Source: Maribacter sp.
Lineage (GTDB): Bacteria > Bacteroidota > Bacteroidia > Flavobacteriales > Flavobacteriaceae
Length of the DNA stretch: 51,392 nt
Reading direction: 5' to 3'
Assembly (NCBI GenBank): GCA_020629285.1
Contig: JAHDDP010000023.1
Span: forward strand, 1-51,392
Shown: piece after piece, positions 6,822-15,204 of the stretch
How positions within the stretch are numbered: the stretch's first letter is position 1
Layout: each line of letters starts with the position of its first letter
Notes under the pieces: model-generated
Databases searched by the model: none
What the model saw: the letters and a program-made list of their open reading frames with translations, nothing else
What the model was told of the DNA's origin: nothing
Translations under genes and position numbers: made by a program

Positions 6822-8647
6822 TGAACTATTTCAAAAAGATTCTTCGCTTTGCGAAGCCTTATAAGATATATGCAATTTTAAATATTATATCTAACATCTT
6901 TTATGCACTGTTTTCAACATTGGCAATGATTTCATTATTTCCAATGTTGACAGTGTTATTTGACAAAACAGAAGAAGTTTACACTAAACCGAAATGGAAT
7001 GGCATATCTGAATTAAAAGATTACGGTATAGATTATTTAAACTATTTTGTAACGGAAAGAAGTAAAGATAGTGACCCTGGAGAAGTGCTAATGTTCATGG
7101 TTGGTATAATTATCACTATGTTTCTTCTAAAAAATATTTTTAACTATCTAGCTATGTATTTCATTACGTTCTTACGTAATGGCGTACTTAAAGATTTACG
7201 TAACGAACTCTACGACAAGACTGTAGAATTACCTATTTCCTATTATTCTGAAAAGAGAAAAGGCGATACTATAGCCCGCATCACCTCTGATGTGCTAGAA
7301 ATTCAACATTCATTTTTGTCCATTTTAGAGCTGATTGTCAGGGAACCGTTAACTATAATTTTTACAATTATAGCCATGCTCTCTATTAGTCCGAAATTGA
7401 CTTTGTTCGTTTTTCTATTTCTTCCGCTTTCGGGTTTTTTGATTTCCTTAATCGGAAAATCGTTAAAACGAAAATCTGACAAAGTTCAAAGTGAGCAAGG
7501 TTACTTTTTATCTATTCTTGAAGAAACCTTAGGAGGATTACGAGTTATAAAAGCCTTTAATTCAGAATCTGTATTTGCAAAGAAATTTCAAGCTTCAACT
7601 AAACGTTTTTTTAATTTTTCAAATAGCCTGCTAAATCGACAAAATTTGGCATCCCCTACAAGTGAATTTTTTGGTATTGCAGCCATTGGCGTAATTCTAT
7701 GGTATGGCGGACAAATGGTCTTAGTGGAAAAAACTCTTGAAGGCAGTTTGTTTATTACTTACATGACTTTGTCATATCAAATATTAACTCCTGCTAAAGC
7801 TATTAGTAAAGCTTCTTACAGTGTTAAAAAAGGTAACGCAGCAGCAGAACGTGTAATGGAAATTTTAGAAACTGAAAATCCTATTTCTGAAATTGCAAAT
7901 CCTATAAATCAAGAAACCTTTGATACAGCTGTAAACATTAACAACATCTCTTTTAAATACGAAGATGATTATGTATTAAAAAACTTCAACTTAACTGTTG
8001 AAAAAGGGAAAACCGTTGCCCTAGTTGGGCAATCTGGTAGTGGTAAAAGTACCATAGCCAATCTTGTTACTCGTTTCTATGATGTTAATGAGGGTGATAT
8101 TAGTATTGATGGCAACAACATTAAAGACCTTAGTAAAAAGTCTTTACGTGGTTTATTGGGGTTAGTTACACAAGACTCTATCTTATTTAATGACACGGTT
8201 AAAAACAACATAGGTTTAGGAAAAGAGAATGCCACAGATGAAGAAATTATTGTAGCTGCAAAAATTGCCAATGCCCACGATTTTATAATGGATTTACCCA
8301 ATGGCTACGATACCAACATTGGTGATAGCGGTAATAAACTAAGTGGCGGACAAAAACAACGCCTATCTATTTCTAGAGCGGTTTTAAAAAATCCTCCAAT
8401 CATGATTTTGGACGAAGCCACCTCTGCTTTAGATACCGAAAGCGAGCGCTTGGTACAGGATGCTCTTGAAAAGATGATGAAGAACAGAACTTCTATTGTT
8501 ATTGCACATAGACTTTCTACTATACAAAATGCAGATACTATTGTTGTACTTCAAAAGGGAGAAATAGTTGAACAGGGTACTCATGCAACGCTATTAGAAC
8601 TAAATGGTACGTACAAGAAACTTGTACAAATGCAATCTTTGGTATAA
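6821..8647 (+). CDS. MsbA-like ABC exporter (fused membrane and ATPase domains)
   Basis: A 608-residue half-transporter. The N-terminal membrane domain (about 1-340) has six hydrophobic helices and the coupling segment DTIARITSDV. The ATPase domain (about 365-608) has Walker A GQSGSGKST near residues 403-411, signature LSGGQKQR near 507, Walker B IMILDEATSALD and the switch histidine in VIAHRLST. This is the lipid/multidrug exporter class that includes MsbA, which flips lipid A precursors. The ATG overlaps the mutase stop, and a glycosyltransferase lies upstream, so export of a glycolipid or envelope precursor is plausible but not shown. It would act as a homodimer in the inner membrane. A bidirectional terminator follows. 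Confidence 0.92.
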   Translation: MNYFKKILRFAKPYKIYAILNIISNIFYALFSTLAMISLFPMLTVLFDKTEEVYTKPKWNGISELKDYGIDYLNYFVTERSKDSDPGEVLMFMVGIIITMFLLKNIFNYLAMYFITFLRNGVLKDLRNELYDKTVELPISYYSEKRKGDTIARITSDVLEIQHSFLSILELIVREPLTIIFTIIAMLSISPKLTLFVFLFLPLSGFLISLIGKSLKRKSDKVQSEQGYFLSILEETLGGLRVIKAFNSESVFAKKFQASTKRFFNFSNSLLNRQNLASPTSEFFGIAAIGVILWYGGQMVLVEKTLEGSLFITYMTLSYQILTPAKAISKASYSVKKGNAAAERVMEILETENPISEIANPINQETFDTAVNINNISFKYEDDYVLKNFNLTVEKGKTVALVGQSGSGKSTIANLVTRFYDVNEGDISIDGNNIKDLSKKSLRGLLGLVTQDSILFNDTVKNNIGLGKENATDEEIIVAAKIANAHDFIMDLPNGYDTNIGDSGNKLSGGQKQRLSISRAVLKNPPIMILDEATSALDTESERLVQDALEKMMKNRTSIVIAHRLSTIQNADTIVVLQKGEIVEQGTHATLLELNGTYKKLVQMQSLV

Positions 8648-8686
8648 ATTTTTATACCAAGTTATTCCTAAAGATTATAAATTAAA

Positions 8687-8710
8687 AAAGCCATCTTTTC
8701 AGATGGCTTT
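8687..8710. terminator. Bidirectional terminator between ABC exporter and lipoprotein genes
   Basis: A perfect 10-bp stem AAAGCCATCT / AGATGGCTTT closes a TTTC tetraloop. A-rich and T-rich flanks on both sides let it end both converging transcripts. Confidence 0.9.
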
Positions 8711-8733
8711 CATTTTGTATCAATATTTCTAAA

Positions 8734-9318
8734 CTATCGAGCCACTTTAATGTCTACAATCATTATTTGACCGTCGTTACTCTTCATTTTAATAGCACCT
8801 TTATGTCCTGCTGCATTCTCAAATAATACAATAGTCGGATAATCTTGAGGACCCATTGCCTCATCTTCATTCTCAATAACTAAGTCAACAAGTGCACTTT
8901 CGTCAGTTATAGCATCAAATTCCTCAACCGTCATTTGATCTGCCGTATTTTCCATTTTGGTCGTTGTACCACCTTCTATTTGCTCATCTTGAAACAAATC
9001 ATCAGGACTCATCCAAAATAAGAAACCAGGATTTGACGGACTCATATCATACCATGCCAAATCAATAGTTGGTGCAATTTCAGCATCAATTTCATTATAA
9101 GTGTATAAACTTCCGGTTATTGTAGAAAAGAATCGTTTTGAGTCCAATCCTTCTGTATCTACTTCAAATTCAACATTTTCATAAAGCATAAAACTAGCAA
9201 GTTCTGCAACTTCCTCTTCACTTTGCTCCATAACATCTTCGTCATCATTACTACATGATATTATAGATAATGTAGATACAAAAAGACACATCAATAAAAA
9301 ATTTTTCTTTAAAGTCAT
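8734..9318 (-). CDS. Hypothetical lipoprotein
   Basis: A 194-residue protein I do not recognise. It starts with a lysine-containing signal peptide ending in the lipobox SIISC (cysteine at residue 22), followed by SNDDEDVMEQSEEEE-like acidic residues, so it is probably a lipoprotein facing the periplasm or cell surface. The mature part is strongly acidic, with no transmembrane helix and no cysteine. Its core contains short beta-like runs (SKRFFSTITGSLYTY, GFLFWMSPDDL) and a final NDGQIMIVDIKVAR. The gene is divergent from the ECF sigma factor module across 139 bases and could be one of its targets, but this rests on position only. It converges with the ABC exporter gene on a shared terminator. 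Confidence 0.75.
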   Translation of the reverse strand: MTLKKNFLLMCLFVSTLSIISCSNDDEDVMEQSEEEVAELASFMLYENVEFEVDTEGLDSKRFFSTITGSLYTYNEIDAEIAPTIDLAWYDMSPSNPGFLFWMSPDDLFQDEQIEGGTTTKMENTADQMTVEEFDAITDESALVDLVIENEDEAMGPQDYPTIVLFENAAGHKGAIKMKSNDGQIMIVDIKVAR

Positions 9319-9393
9319 AAAATTAAGTTTTGGTTTATTTTAGAACGAATAGATTAGTAAAATATTAGGTTTAGATGCAAAAAGCATTAAAAC

Positions 9394-9409
9394 TTAATCA
9401 AAAGATTAA
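9394..9409. repeat. Short inverted repeat upstream of the sigma factor gene
   Basis: TTAATC-AAAA-GATTAA, a perfect 6-bp inverted repeat in the divergent region between the lipoprotein and sigma factor genes. It directly abuts an AACCTTTG sequence that resembles a -7 box with one mismatch. It could be a protein-binding site or chance in AT-rich DNA. Confidence 0.3.
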
Positions 9410-9457
9410 ACCTTTGTTTAACTTCATAGTCTAAGGATAAACAAACCTCAATTCTAG

Positions 9458-10000
9458 GTGATCGAAGAGGAAGCATTAGTATTAGATTTAAAAACAAAAA
9501 GCAAGCAGGCGCAAGCTTTTGAGGTATTGGTAAATACCTACAAGGAGCGGCTGTATTGGCAAATACGAAGTATTGTATTAAATCACCAAGACGCAGATGA
9601 TGTTTTGCAAAATACCTTTATTAAAGTTTATAAAAACATAGACGGATTTAAAGGAGACAGCAAACTTTTTTCTTGGATGTACCGTATTGCAACTAATGAG
9701 GCTTTAAATTTCATAAAAAAACGAGCTAAACTGCAAGGAGTTTCTGATACTGATTATCAAGATAAATTGGTATCTAACTTAGAAGCAGATGTATATTTTG
9801 AAGGTGATGAAATTCAACTTCAACTTCAAAAAGCTATTGCAACGCTTCCTGAAAAACAAAAGCTAGTTTTTAATATGAAATACTTTCAGGAGCTGAAATA
9901 TGAAGAAATTTCAGAAATACTGGACACTTCCGTAGGTGGTTTAAAAGCATCATACCATTTAGCTGTTAAAAAACTAGAACAGTATTTGAAAGAAGATTAA
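9458..10000 (+). CDS. ECF-type RNA polymerase sigma factor
   Basis: A 180-residue sigma-70 family factor with only regions 2 and 4, the ECF layout. Region 2 includes HQDADDVLQNTFIKVYKNI and LFSWMYRIATNEALNFI (about residues 48-88); region 4 includes LPEKQKLVFNMKYFQELKYEEIS with its helix-turn-helix (about 129-170). The start is a GTG; an in-frame TAG lies immediately before it, so the reading frame cannot begin earlier. It heads a three-gene unit with a membrane protein (33 bases later) and a secreted helical protein. In Flavobacteriaceae such downstream genes are commonly thought to act as regulators or sensors of the sigma factor. It directs RNA polymerase to a small regulon, perhaps including the divergent lipoprotein gene. 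Confidence 0.92.
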   Translation: MIEEEALVLDLKTKSKQAQAFEVLVNTYKERLYWQIRSIVLNHQDADDVLQNTFIKVYKNIDGFKGDSKLFSWMYRIATNEALNFIKKRAKLQGVSDTDYQDKLVSNLEADVYFEGDEIQLQLQKAIATLPEKQKLVFNMKYFQELKYEEISEILDTSVGGLKASYHLAVKKLEQYLKED

Positions 10001-10033
10001 ACCTTTTATATAATTGATTGTCAAACTAGTATC

Positions 10034-10540
10034 ATGAATAAAAACAAAAATAATCCGTTTAAAACTCCAGAGGGCTATTTCGATAGCTTTGAAGATAAAC
10101 TAATGGATAAATTATCTAAACCAGAAAGCGTTATCCCAAAGGATAGTGCATTTGAAGTGCCTGATAATTATTTTGAGTCTTTCCATGATACTCTTAAAGG
10201 AAAACTTGAGAATGAGCCAAAAGTGATTCCGCTTTTTCCTATTAAAAAAATAATAGCCGTAGCTGCCTCAATTGCCGCTATTGTGCTCATAGCTTTAAAT
10301 TTTAATTGGAATACTCCAAGTGAATTAACTTTTAGCGATTTGGCGAATACCGATATTGAAGCCTATTTTGAAAATAATGATTTTGAACTTTCACCATATG
10401 AAATTGCAGAAGTATTACCTGTAACGAATACCGAATATTCAGATATTTTAAACTCACCTTTAGAAAGTGATCACCTTTTAGATTACTTAAATGAAAATGT
10501 AAGTGATTTCGATGAACTAAATATTGACTACAATGAATAA
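10034..10540 (+). CDS. Single-pass membrane protein, candidate anti-sigma factor
   Basis: A 168-residue protein with no domain I can name. Its N-terminal cytoplasmic part holds two copies of one motif: PEGYFDSFEDKLMDKL (residues 12-27) and PDNYFESFHDTLKGKL (43-58). A lysine pair leads into one transmembrane helix (about 73-90, IIAVAASIAAIVLIALNF). The C-terminal part (91-168) is acidic and lies outside. This layout, directly after an ECF sigma gene, fits a membrane anti-sigma factor whose short helical motifs could bind sigma, but no zinc anti-sigma or FecR-like motif is present, so the role is inferred. Its last eight bases overlap the next start, suggesting translational coupling. Confidence 0.75.
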   Translation: MNKNKNNPFKTPEGYFDSFEDKLMDKLSKPESVIPKDSAFEVPDNYFESFHDTLKGKLENEPKVIPLFPIKKIIAVAASIAAIVLIALNFNWNTPSELTFSDLANTDIEAYFENNDFELSPYEIAEVLPVTNTEYSDILNSPLESDHLLDYLNENVSDFDELNIDYNE

Positions 10541-10970
10541 ATTTATAATAATCATATTCTTATTTGTAACCACTTTCTCTTTTGGACAGAGAAACCAAGA
10601 TTGGGAGAAAATAAATACTTTAAAAGTAGCTTTCATTACTGAAAAGCTTTCTTTGAATACCAAAGAAGCCCAAGAGTTTTGGCCAGTATACAATGAGTAC
10701 CAAAAGAAAAGAAATGCTTTACGTAAAAAAAGTCATCATGAAATTAGAAGTAAAATCAAAGACTCTGATGCCTTAACGGAAAAAGAAGCCAAAAATCTCT
10801 TAGCATTACATATTCAAATTGAAGAGGAAGAAGAAGCTTTGGATACTAATTTTCTTAAAAATGTTAGTACAGTAATTTCAGCTAAGAAAACACTGCTATT
10901 ATTAAGATCAGAAGAAGAGTTTAAGCGTCAATTAATGAAGCAATATCGCCATAACAAGGGCGGTAAATAA
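10533..10970 (+). CDS. Secreted helical protein (Spy/CpxP-like, sigma-factor sensor type)
   Basis: A 145-residue protein with a signal peptide (MNKFIIIIFLFVTTFSFG, then QRNQDW). The mature part is almost wholly helical and charged: EKINTLKVAFITEKLSLNTK, EFWPVYNEYQKKRNALRKK and EAKNLLALHIQIEEEEEALD. The segment ITEKLSLNTKEAQEFWPVY resembles the L-T-x-x-Q/E region of Spy and CpxP-type periplasmic proteins. Flavobacterial relatives are often named sensor of ECF-type sigma factor. I place the start at the ATG at 10533; a TTG three codons upstream is also in frame. The gene overlaps its upstream neighbour by eight bases. It may bind misfolded protein or the extracytoplasmic part of the membrane partner. 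It abuts the next, convergent gene with no spacer. Confidence 0.8.
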   Translation: MNKFIIIIFLFVTTFSFGQRNQDWEKINTLKVAFITEKLSLNTKEAQEFWPVYNEYQKKRNALRKKSHHEIRSKIKDSDALTEKEAKNLLALHIQIEEEEEALDTNFLKNVSTVISAKKTLLLLRSEEEFKRQLMKQYRHNKGGK

Positions 10971-11993
10971 CTACTTAAAGATTAATTTAGATATACGATT
11001 CTTACCAGCAGCATAGGCGATGGAATCATTTTTAAAACGTATAGTAAAGAAAGGCTCTTTTGATAGTTCTTTCCAACTATTACCCATATCCGATGAATAC
11101 GATATACCTGTAAAACCTATAGCTACAAGCCCATTTCCATTAGTACCTGGCACAAATTGCACACAACTTTTGTAACCCGGTGCAATTTCGTCAGCTACCA
11201 AGTCCCAAGTTTTTCCTCCATCTTTGGTAATCGCTTTATTAGCTACAGCATTATCCGGATTAGTGTAATCTCCGCCAATGGCAAATCCTAAATTTTCATC
11301 ATAGAAATCTATGGAATAAATACCCTCTGTTGCTTCCGTATTTCTGATAGGAGTTTGATAAGTTTCCCATGATTCCCCCTTATCCGAAGAAAGCAGAATT
11401 CTTCCAGTTGTGGTCGCCATCCAAATAGTATCCCCTATTATTTTGATATTAGTGTTACTTGCAGCAAAAGCTCCTTCACTTTCAATACCTTCCGGTAATT
11501 GAGAACATGGTAATTTTGTCCAAGTAAGTCCACCATCCGAAGTTATAATAACACTTAAACATCCGTTTACAGAATCTCCTATGGCAATTCCGTCTTTATC
11601 GTTCATAAAAGTCATGGCATCATAAAAAACACCTTCTCCCTCCTCTTTATAAACTAGCTCCATTCTACCGTTTTCCCCTGTTTTATAAAGAAGTGCAGGC
11701 GACTCAATTGAAAGCATAAAAAAATCGATATTCGTATGAGCTACCGCCCTAAACGAAGGTACACTAGTGTGGTATTTTTCGATATTCGCACGTACTTTAC
11801 CAGTAACCAAATCCACAGTACCAAAAGTGCCTTTATTAGCAGCGAAAGCCAAACTATTACCCATCAGTTCTATAGCCCTAATACTTAAAGAATCTGAATA
11901 TATGGTTTCAATATCTACCGTATTAAACGTAGTTGGATGCTTACTTTCTGAACATGAACACATCAAAATGATTAAAAGAAAAATATAACGCAT
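10971..11993 (-). CDS. Secreted BNR/YCF48-type beta-propeller lipoprotein
   Basis: A 340-residue lipoprotein: signal MRYIFLLIILMCSC with the lipidated cysteine at residue 12 or 14. The mature protein carries repeated sialidase-like Asp-box motifs, for example ITSDGGLTWTKL, LSSDKGESWETY, ITKDGGKTWDLV and YSSDMGNSWKEL, the pattern of a beta-propeller. Relatives are often called oxidoreductase or photosystem II stability-like proteins in flavobacterial genomes, but neither name is supported by a catalytic motif here. It may bind ligands or act as a surface scaffold. Its TAG stop is directly next to the stop of the preceding convergent gene. A TTG-N19-TATTTTTG promoter lies 16-50 bases upstream, overlapping that of rsmB. 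Confidence 0.8.
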   Translation of the reverse strand: MRYIFLLIILMCSCSESKHPTTFNTVDIETIYSDSLSIRAIELMGNSLAFAANKGTFGTVDLVTGKVRANIEKYHTSVPSFRAVAHTNIDFFMLSIESPALLYKTGENGRMELVYKEEGEGVFYDAMTFMNDKDGIAIGDSVNGCLSVIITSDGGLTWTKLPCSQLPEGIESEGAFAASNTNIKIIGDTIWMATTTGRILLSSDKGESWETYQTPIRNTEATEGIYSIDFYDENLGFAIGGDYTNPDNAVANKAITKDGGKTWDLVADEIAPGYKSCVQFVPGTNGNGLVAIGFTGISYSSDMGNSWKELSKEPFFTIRFKNDSIAYAAGKNRISKLIFK

Positions 11994-12015
11994 AGGATTA
12001 TGGTATAAAGTTGCT

Positions 12016-12045
12016 CAAAAATAAATGGAATCGCTTCTAAAACAA
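12016..12045 (-). promoter_or_regulatory. Promoter of the propeller lipoprotein gene
   Basis: On the minus strand TTG (12045-12043) and TATTTTTG (12023-12016) are 19 bases apart, the Bacteroidota arrangement. The -33 element abuts the opposing rsmB -7 box. Confidence 0.6.
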
Positions 12046-12053
12046 TACCTTTG
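12046..12053 (+). promoter_or_regulatory. Candidate -7 box for the RsmB-like gene
   Basis: TACCTTTG matches TAnnTTTG. It would give a leader of roughly 90 bases before the ATG at 12149. No clear -33 TTG is present. Confidence 0.45.
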
Positions 12054-12148
12054 CAGCCATAAATTTTTGAAGGACATAAGCCTATCTAATCGATAATCAA
12101 TACAATGACGGCTTCAAACCTTCTGATAAAGTAATAATAGCTACTCTA

Positions 12149-13363
12149 ATGAAATTACACAGAAATTTGGTGTTTGCCGTAATAGACGCCTTAAACCTTA
12201 TCTTCAACGAAAACGAATATGCCGATAAGGTGGTTCAAAAAGTACTACGATACGATAAGCGATGGGGCTCTAGAGACCGAGGTTTTATTGCCGAGACCAC
12301 TTATGAAATGGTACGTTATAAACGTTTATATACTGAAATAGCAGAAGTTAAAGCTCCTTTTAGCAGACCAGATCTTTTTCGTATGTGGGCTGTTTGGGCA
12401 GTTTTAAAAGGTATTAAATTACCAGATTGGAAACAGATAGAACCTACACCTGAAAGAAGAATTAAAGGAAAATTCGACGAGCTTTCTCAAATTAGAAAAT
12501 TTAGAGAAGCTGTGCCGGATTGGATCGATGAGTTATGCGAAAAAGCTTTGGGTGAAAAATTATGGACCGAAGAGCTAGCCAAACTAAATCAGCCTGCAGA
12601 AGTAATCTTGCGTACCAATACTTTAAGAACTAACAAAGAAGAATTGCGTAAAGCGTTATTGGACGAAAATATTGTTGCCGAACCTATTAGAGGGTATGCC
12701 TCTGCCTTAAAATTGCTTGAAAGAGCAAATGTTTTTGTTACCCAAGCTTTTAAAAACGGAATGTTCGAAGTACAAGATGCTTCATCGCAATTGGTTGCCG
12801 AGTTCTTAGATGTGGAACCTGGGCAACGTGTTGTCGATACTTGTGCCGGTGCCGGTGGAAAATCACTACACTTAGCGGCATTAATGGAAAACAAAGGGCA
12901 ATTGATTTCTATGGATATTTACGGTAGTAAATTGAAAGAACTTAAAAGACGTGCCAGACGTAATGGCGCGCACAATATTGAAGTTCGCGAAATAGATTCT
13001 ACAAAGGTATACAAGAAACTTTATGGTAGCGCCGATAGGGTACTTATTGATGCACCCTGTACGGGGCTTGGAGTTTTACGAAGAAATCCGGATTCTAAAT
13101 GGAAAATGAAGCCTGAATTTCTTGATAAAATTGTAAAAACCCAGCACGAAATCATTAGAAACTATAGTAAAATAGTTAAACCTGGCGGAAAAATGGTTTA
13201 CGCTACTTGTTCTATTCTTCCTCAAGAAAACAGCCACCAAGTGCAGTCTTTCTTGAAGTCTGAAGAAGGAAAAGATTTTACTTTGGTAAGAGACAAAAAG
13301 ATATATGCTTCTAAAAGTGGCTATGACGGATTTTATATGGCATTACTTGAAAAAAGTATTTAA
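12149..13363 (+). CDS. RsmB/NOP family rRNA cytosine-C5 methyltransferase
   Basis: A 404-residue SAM-dependent RNA m5C methyltransferase of the RsmB/NOP2 family. An N-terminal NusB-like helical region (about 1-140) precedes the Rossmann methyltransferase domain. SAM-binding motif I is VVDTCAGAGGKSLHLA (229-244). The two family cysteines are present: C304 in DAPCTGLG (motif IV, product release) and C354 in YATCSILP (motif VI, the nucleophile). The usual target of RsmB is C967 of 16S rRNA, but in Bacteroidota the exact site is not known to me. It acts in the cytoplasm. It is a single-gene unit ended by a strong hairpin and is divergent from the propeller lipoprotein gene. Confidence 0.9.
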   Translation: MKLHRNLVFAVIDALNLIFNENEYADKVVQKVLRYDKRWGSRDRGFIAETTYEMVRYKRLYTEIAEVKAPFSRPDLFRMWAVWAVLKGIKLPDWKQIEPTPERRIKGKFDELSQIRKFREAVPDWIDELCEKALGEKLWTEELAKLNQPAEVILRTNTLRTNKEELRKALLDENIVAEPIRGYASALKLLERANVFVTQAFKNGMFEVQDASSQLVAEFLDVEPGQRVVDTCAGAGGKSLHLAALMENKGQLISMDIYGSKLKELKRRARRNGAHNIEVREIDSTKVYKKLYGSADRVLIDAPCTGLGVLRRNPDSKWKMKPEFLDKIVKTQHEIIRNYSKIVKPGGKMVYATCSILPQENSHQVQSFLKSEEGKDFTLVRDKKIYASKSGYDGFYMALLEKSI

Positions 13364-13383
13364 GCTTTAACAGCATATAAATT

Positions 13384-13424
13384 AAAAAAGCCTTTAAGTT
13401 CGAATGAATTTAAAGGCTTTTTTT
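13384..13424. terminator. Bidirectional terminator between RsmB-like and M20 genes
   Basis: Stem AAAAAGCCTTTAA (13385-13397) pairs with TTAAAGGCTTTTT (13410-13422) around a 12-base loop, with A and T runs on either side. It lies between converging genes. Confidence 0.88.
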
Positions 13425-13444
13425 GGCGGATAGTATTTAGTTAC

Positions 13445-15037
13445 CTAATCTTTTAAAGTAGGATATTCAATACCCAATTGCTCCAAATAAGTATCGTACT
13501 TTGTTTCGTCGTAATAGTATTTTTCCAATTCTGATCTAAATTGGTCTTGCTTATCCTTGTTCAAATAAATTGGAGGTAAATCGCTTTCAGAAATCATAGG
13601 TCGGTACTTTGTCTCTTTTTGCTGCTCGTTATTAAAATAATCCCATGCACCTTCCAATAAATCTGGCTTCAATAAAAAGTCGATTATGGTCATTGCCTCT
13701 ACTTTTGCACCTGCTACTACCCCTTTATGAGCAATTGGTGTTGCCATTGTTATAGCGTTACTCCAATGATGCCCTTGCAATCCTGGGATGTTAGATGGAT
13801 ACCTCAACGTTACCGTAGGTACCTTCCAAGAAATATCGCCAATATCATCCGATCCTCCACTAATTGGTTCCAAGACCGGCAGTCCTAATTCTGCCAATTC
13901 AAGCGGCAAACCTTCTATCTTTTCAGAATTCACTTCTTTTTGCACTGCCTTAGCCAGTTGTTGATCAGCTTCAGACCAATCTGGCAATCCTACTTCTTTT
14001 ATATTGGAATACATAGTTTCTGCAATGACCTTATTATAATGTCTTGGCCATGCCGTACCCAAAACCTTAGAAGTCATTGTAGTTCCTGTCATTAATGCTG
14101 CGCCCTTAGCCATATCATTAGCCATGGCGTACATTTCCATAATCCCCTCATACTTAATATCTCTAAAATAGAACCATACCGCCGCTTTTGACGGTACCAC
14201 GTTAGGTTGATCACCAGCATCCGTAAAAATAGAATGCGAACGTTTTAAAGGATGTAGATGCTCTCTCTTATAATTCCAAGCAATATTCATTAACTCTGCA
14301 GCATCTAAGGCACTTTTACCTCTCCATGGCGAGCCTGCGGAGTGAGCCGCTTCACCATCAAAGGAATATTCTACAGATATTAATCCCGTACCTCTTGTTG
14401 GTCCATAAGAAACACCAAGATTATTACCAACATGGGTGAAAATACACATATCAATATCATCAAAACGCCCATCTCTTACATACCATGCTTTAGCAGCCAC
14501 TAGCTCTTCTGGAATACCTGGCCATACCAGTAAGGTTCCACCTATATTTTCGCGTTCCATTATTTTCTTTACCGCAAGGGCCGAAGTTATATTCATAGGT
14601 ATACCGGAATTATGACCTTCGCCATGACCCGGTGCTCCTTCAACTATCGGCTTGTGATAAGCATCCCCTGGATATTGAGATGCCTTAGGTATACAATCCA
14701 CATCACTACCCAAAGCAATTGTTGGTCCTTCTCCATTACTCCAAGTGGCGAACCAAGCTGTAGGAATACCAGAAATGGAGTTCTCTATTTCAAATCCGTT
14801 TTCCGCTAAAATTCCAGTTAGGTATTTAGAAGATTCCACTTCCTGAAATCCTAGTTCTGAAAAACTAAAAATCTTATCGACCATAACCTGAGCAAGCTTT
14901 TTGTTGTCATCGACCAACGCAGCTACTTCGGTTTTTAACTTTTCAATTTGTTTTTTTGACTTTTTCTGCTTCGCGTACGTAAAGCTTAAGGTAAGTAAAC
15001 AGCATGCGACTGCTAATAGCGTAGTTCTTTGTTTCAT
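13445..15037 (-). CDS. Secreted M20-family amidohydrolase (AbgB-like)
   Basis: A 530-residue protein with a signal peptide (MKQRTTLLAVACCLLTLSFTYA). It belongs to the M20 metallo-amidohydrolases nearest to the p-aminobenzoyl-glutamate hydrolase subunit AbgB. Metal-binding features include GSDVDCIPKAS, then GAPGHGEGHNSGIP, plus IPEELVAAKAWYV (catalytic Glu region) and THVGNN. A dimerisation-like insert (about 210-340, with GEAAHSAGSPWRGKSALDA) follows, and the last ligand histidine is in LQGHHWSN. It would hydrolyse an amide bond of an aminoacyl substrate in the periplasm. The C-terminal 70 residues (YYYDETKYDTY etc.) extend beyond the core. It stands alone on the minus strand; its natural substrate is unknown. 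Confidence 0.88.
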   Translation of the reverse strand: MKQRTTLLAVACCLLTLSFTYAKQKKSKKQIEKLKTEVAALVDDNKKLAQVMVDKIFSFSELGFQEVESSKYLTGILAENGFEIENSISGIPTAWFATWSNGEGPTIALGSDVDCIPKASQYPGDAYHKPIVEGAPGHGEGHNSGIPMNITSALAVKKIMERENIGGTLLVWPGIPEELVAAKAWYVRDGRFDDIDMCIFTHVGNNLGVSYGPTRGTGLISVEYSFDGEAAHSAGSPWRGKSALDAAELMNIAWNYKREHLHPLKRSHSIFTDAGDQPNVVPSKAAVWFYFRDIKYEGIMEMYAMANDMAKGAALMTGTTMTSKVLGTAWPRHYNKVIAETMYSNIKEVGLPDWSEADQQLAKAVQKEVNSEKIEGLPLELAELGLPVLEPISGGSDDIGDISWKVPTVTLRYPSNIPGLQGHHWSNAITMATPIAHKGVVAGAKVEAMTIIDFLLKPDLLEGAWDYFNNEQQKETKYRPMISESDLPPIYLNKDKQDQFRSELEKYYYDETKYDTYLEQLGIEYPTLKD

Positions 15038-15204
15038 GATGGTTTTTTGAATTAGTTGCTAGAAGTTACATAAATTGATGATTACATATGCATAAACAAT
15101 CAATTTTTGTCTAATTCAAAACCTAAGTAATCTATTTTAAAATAATACGGATTTTACACCGCATCAAAATCCATATTTGAAAACTTACAATAAGCTTCAA
15201 ATAC

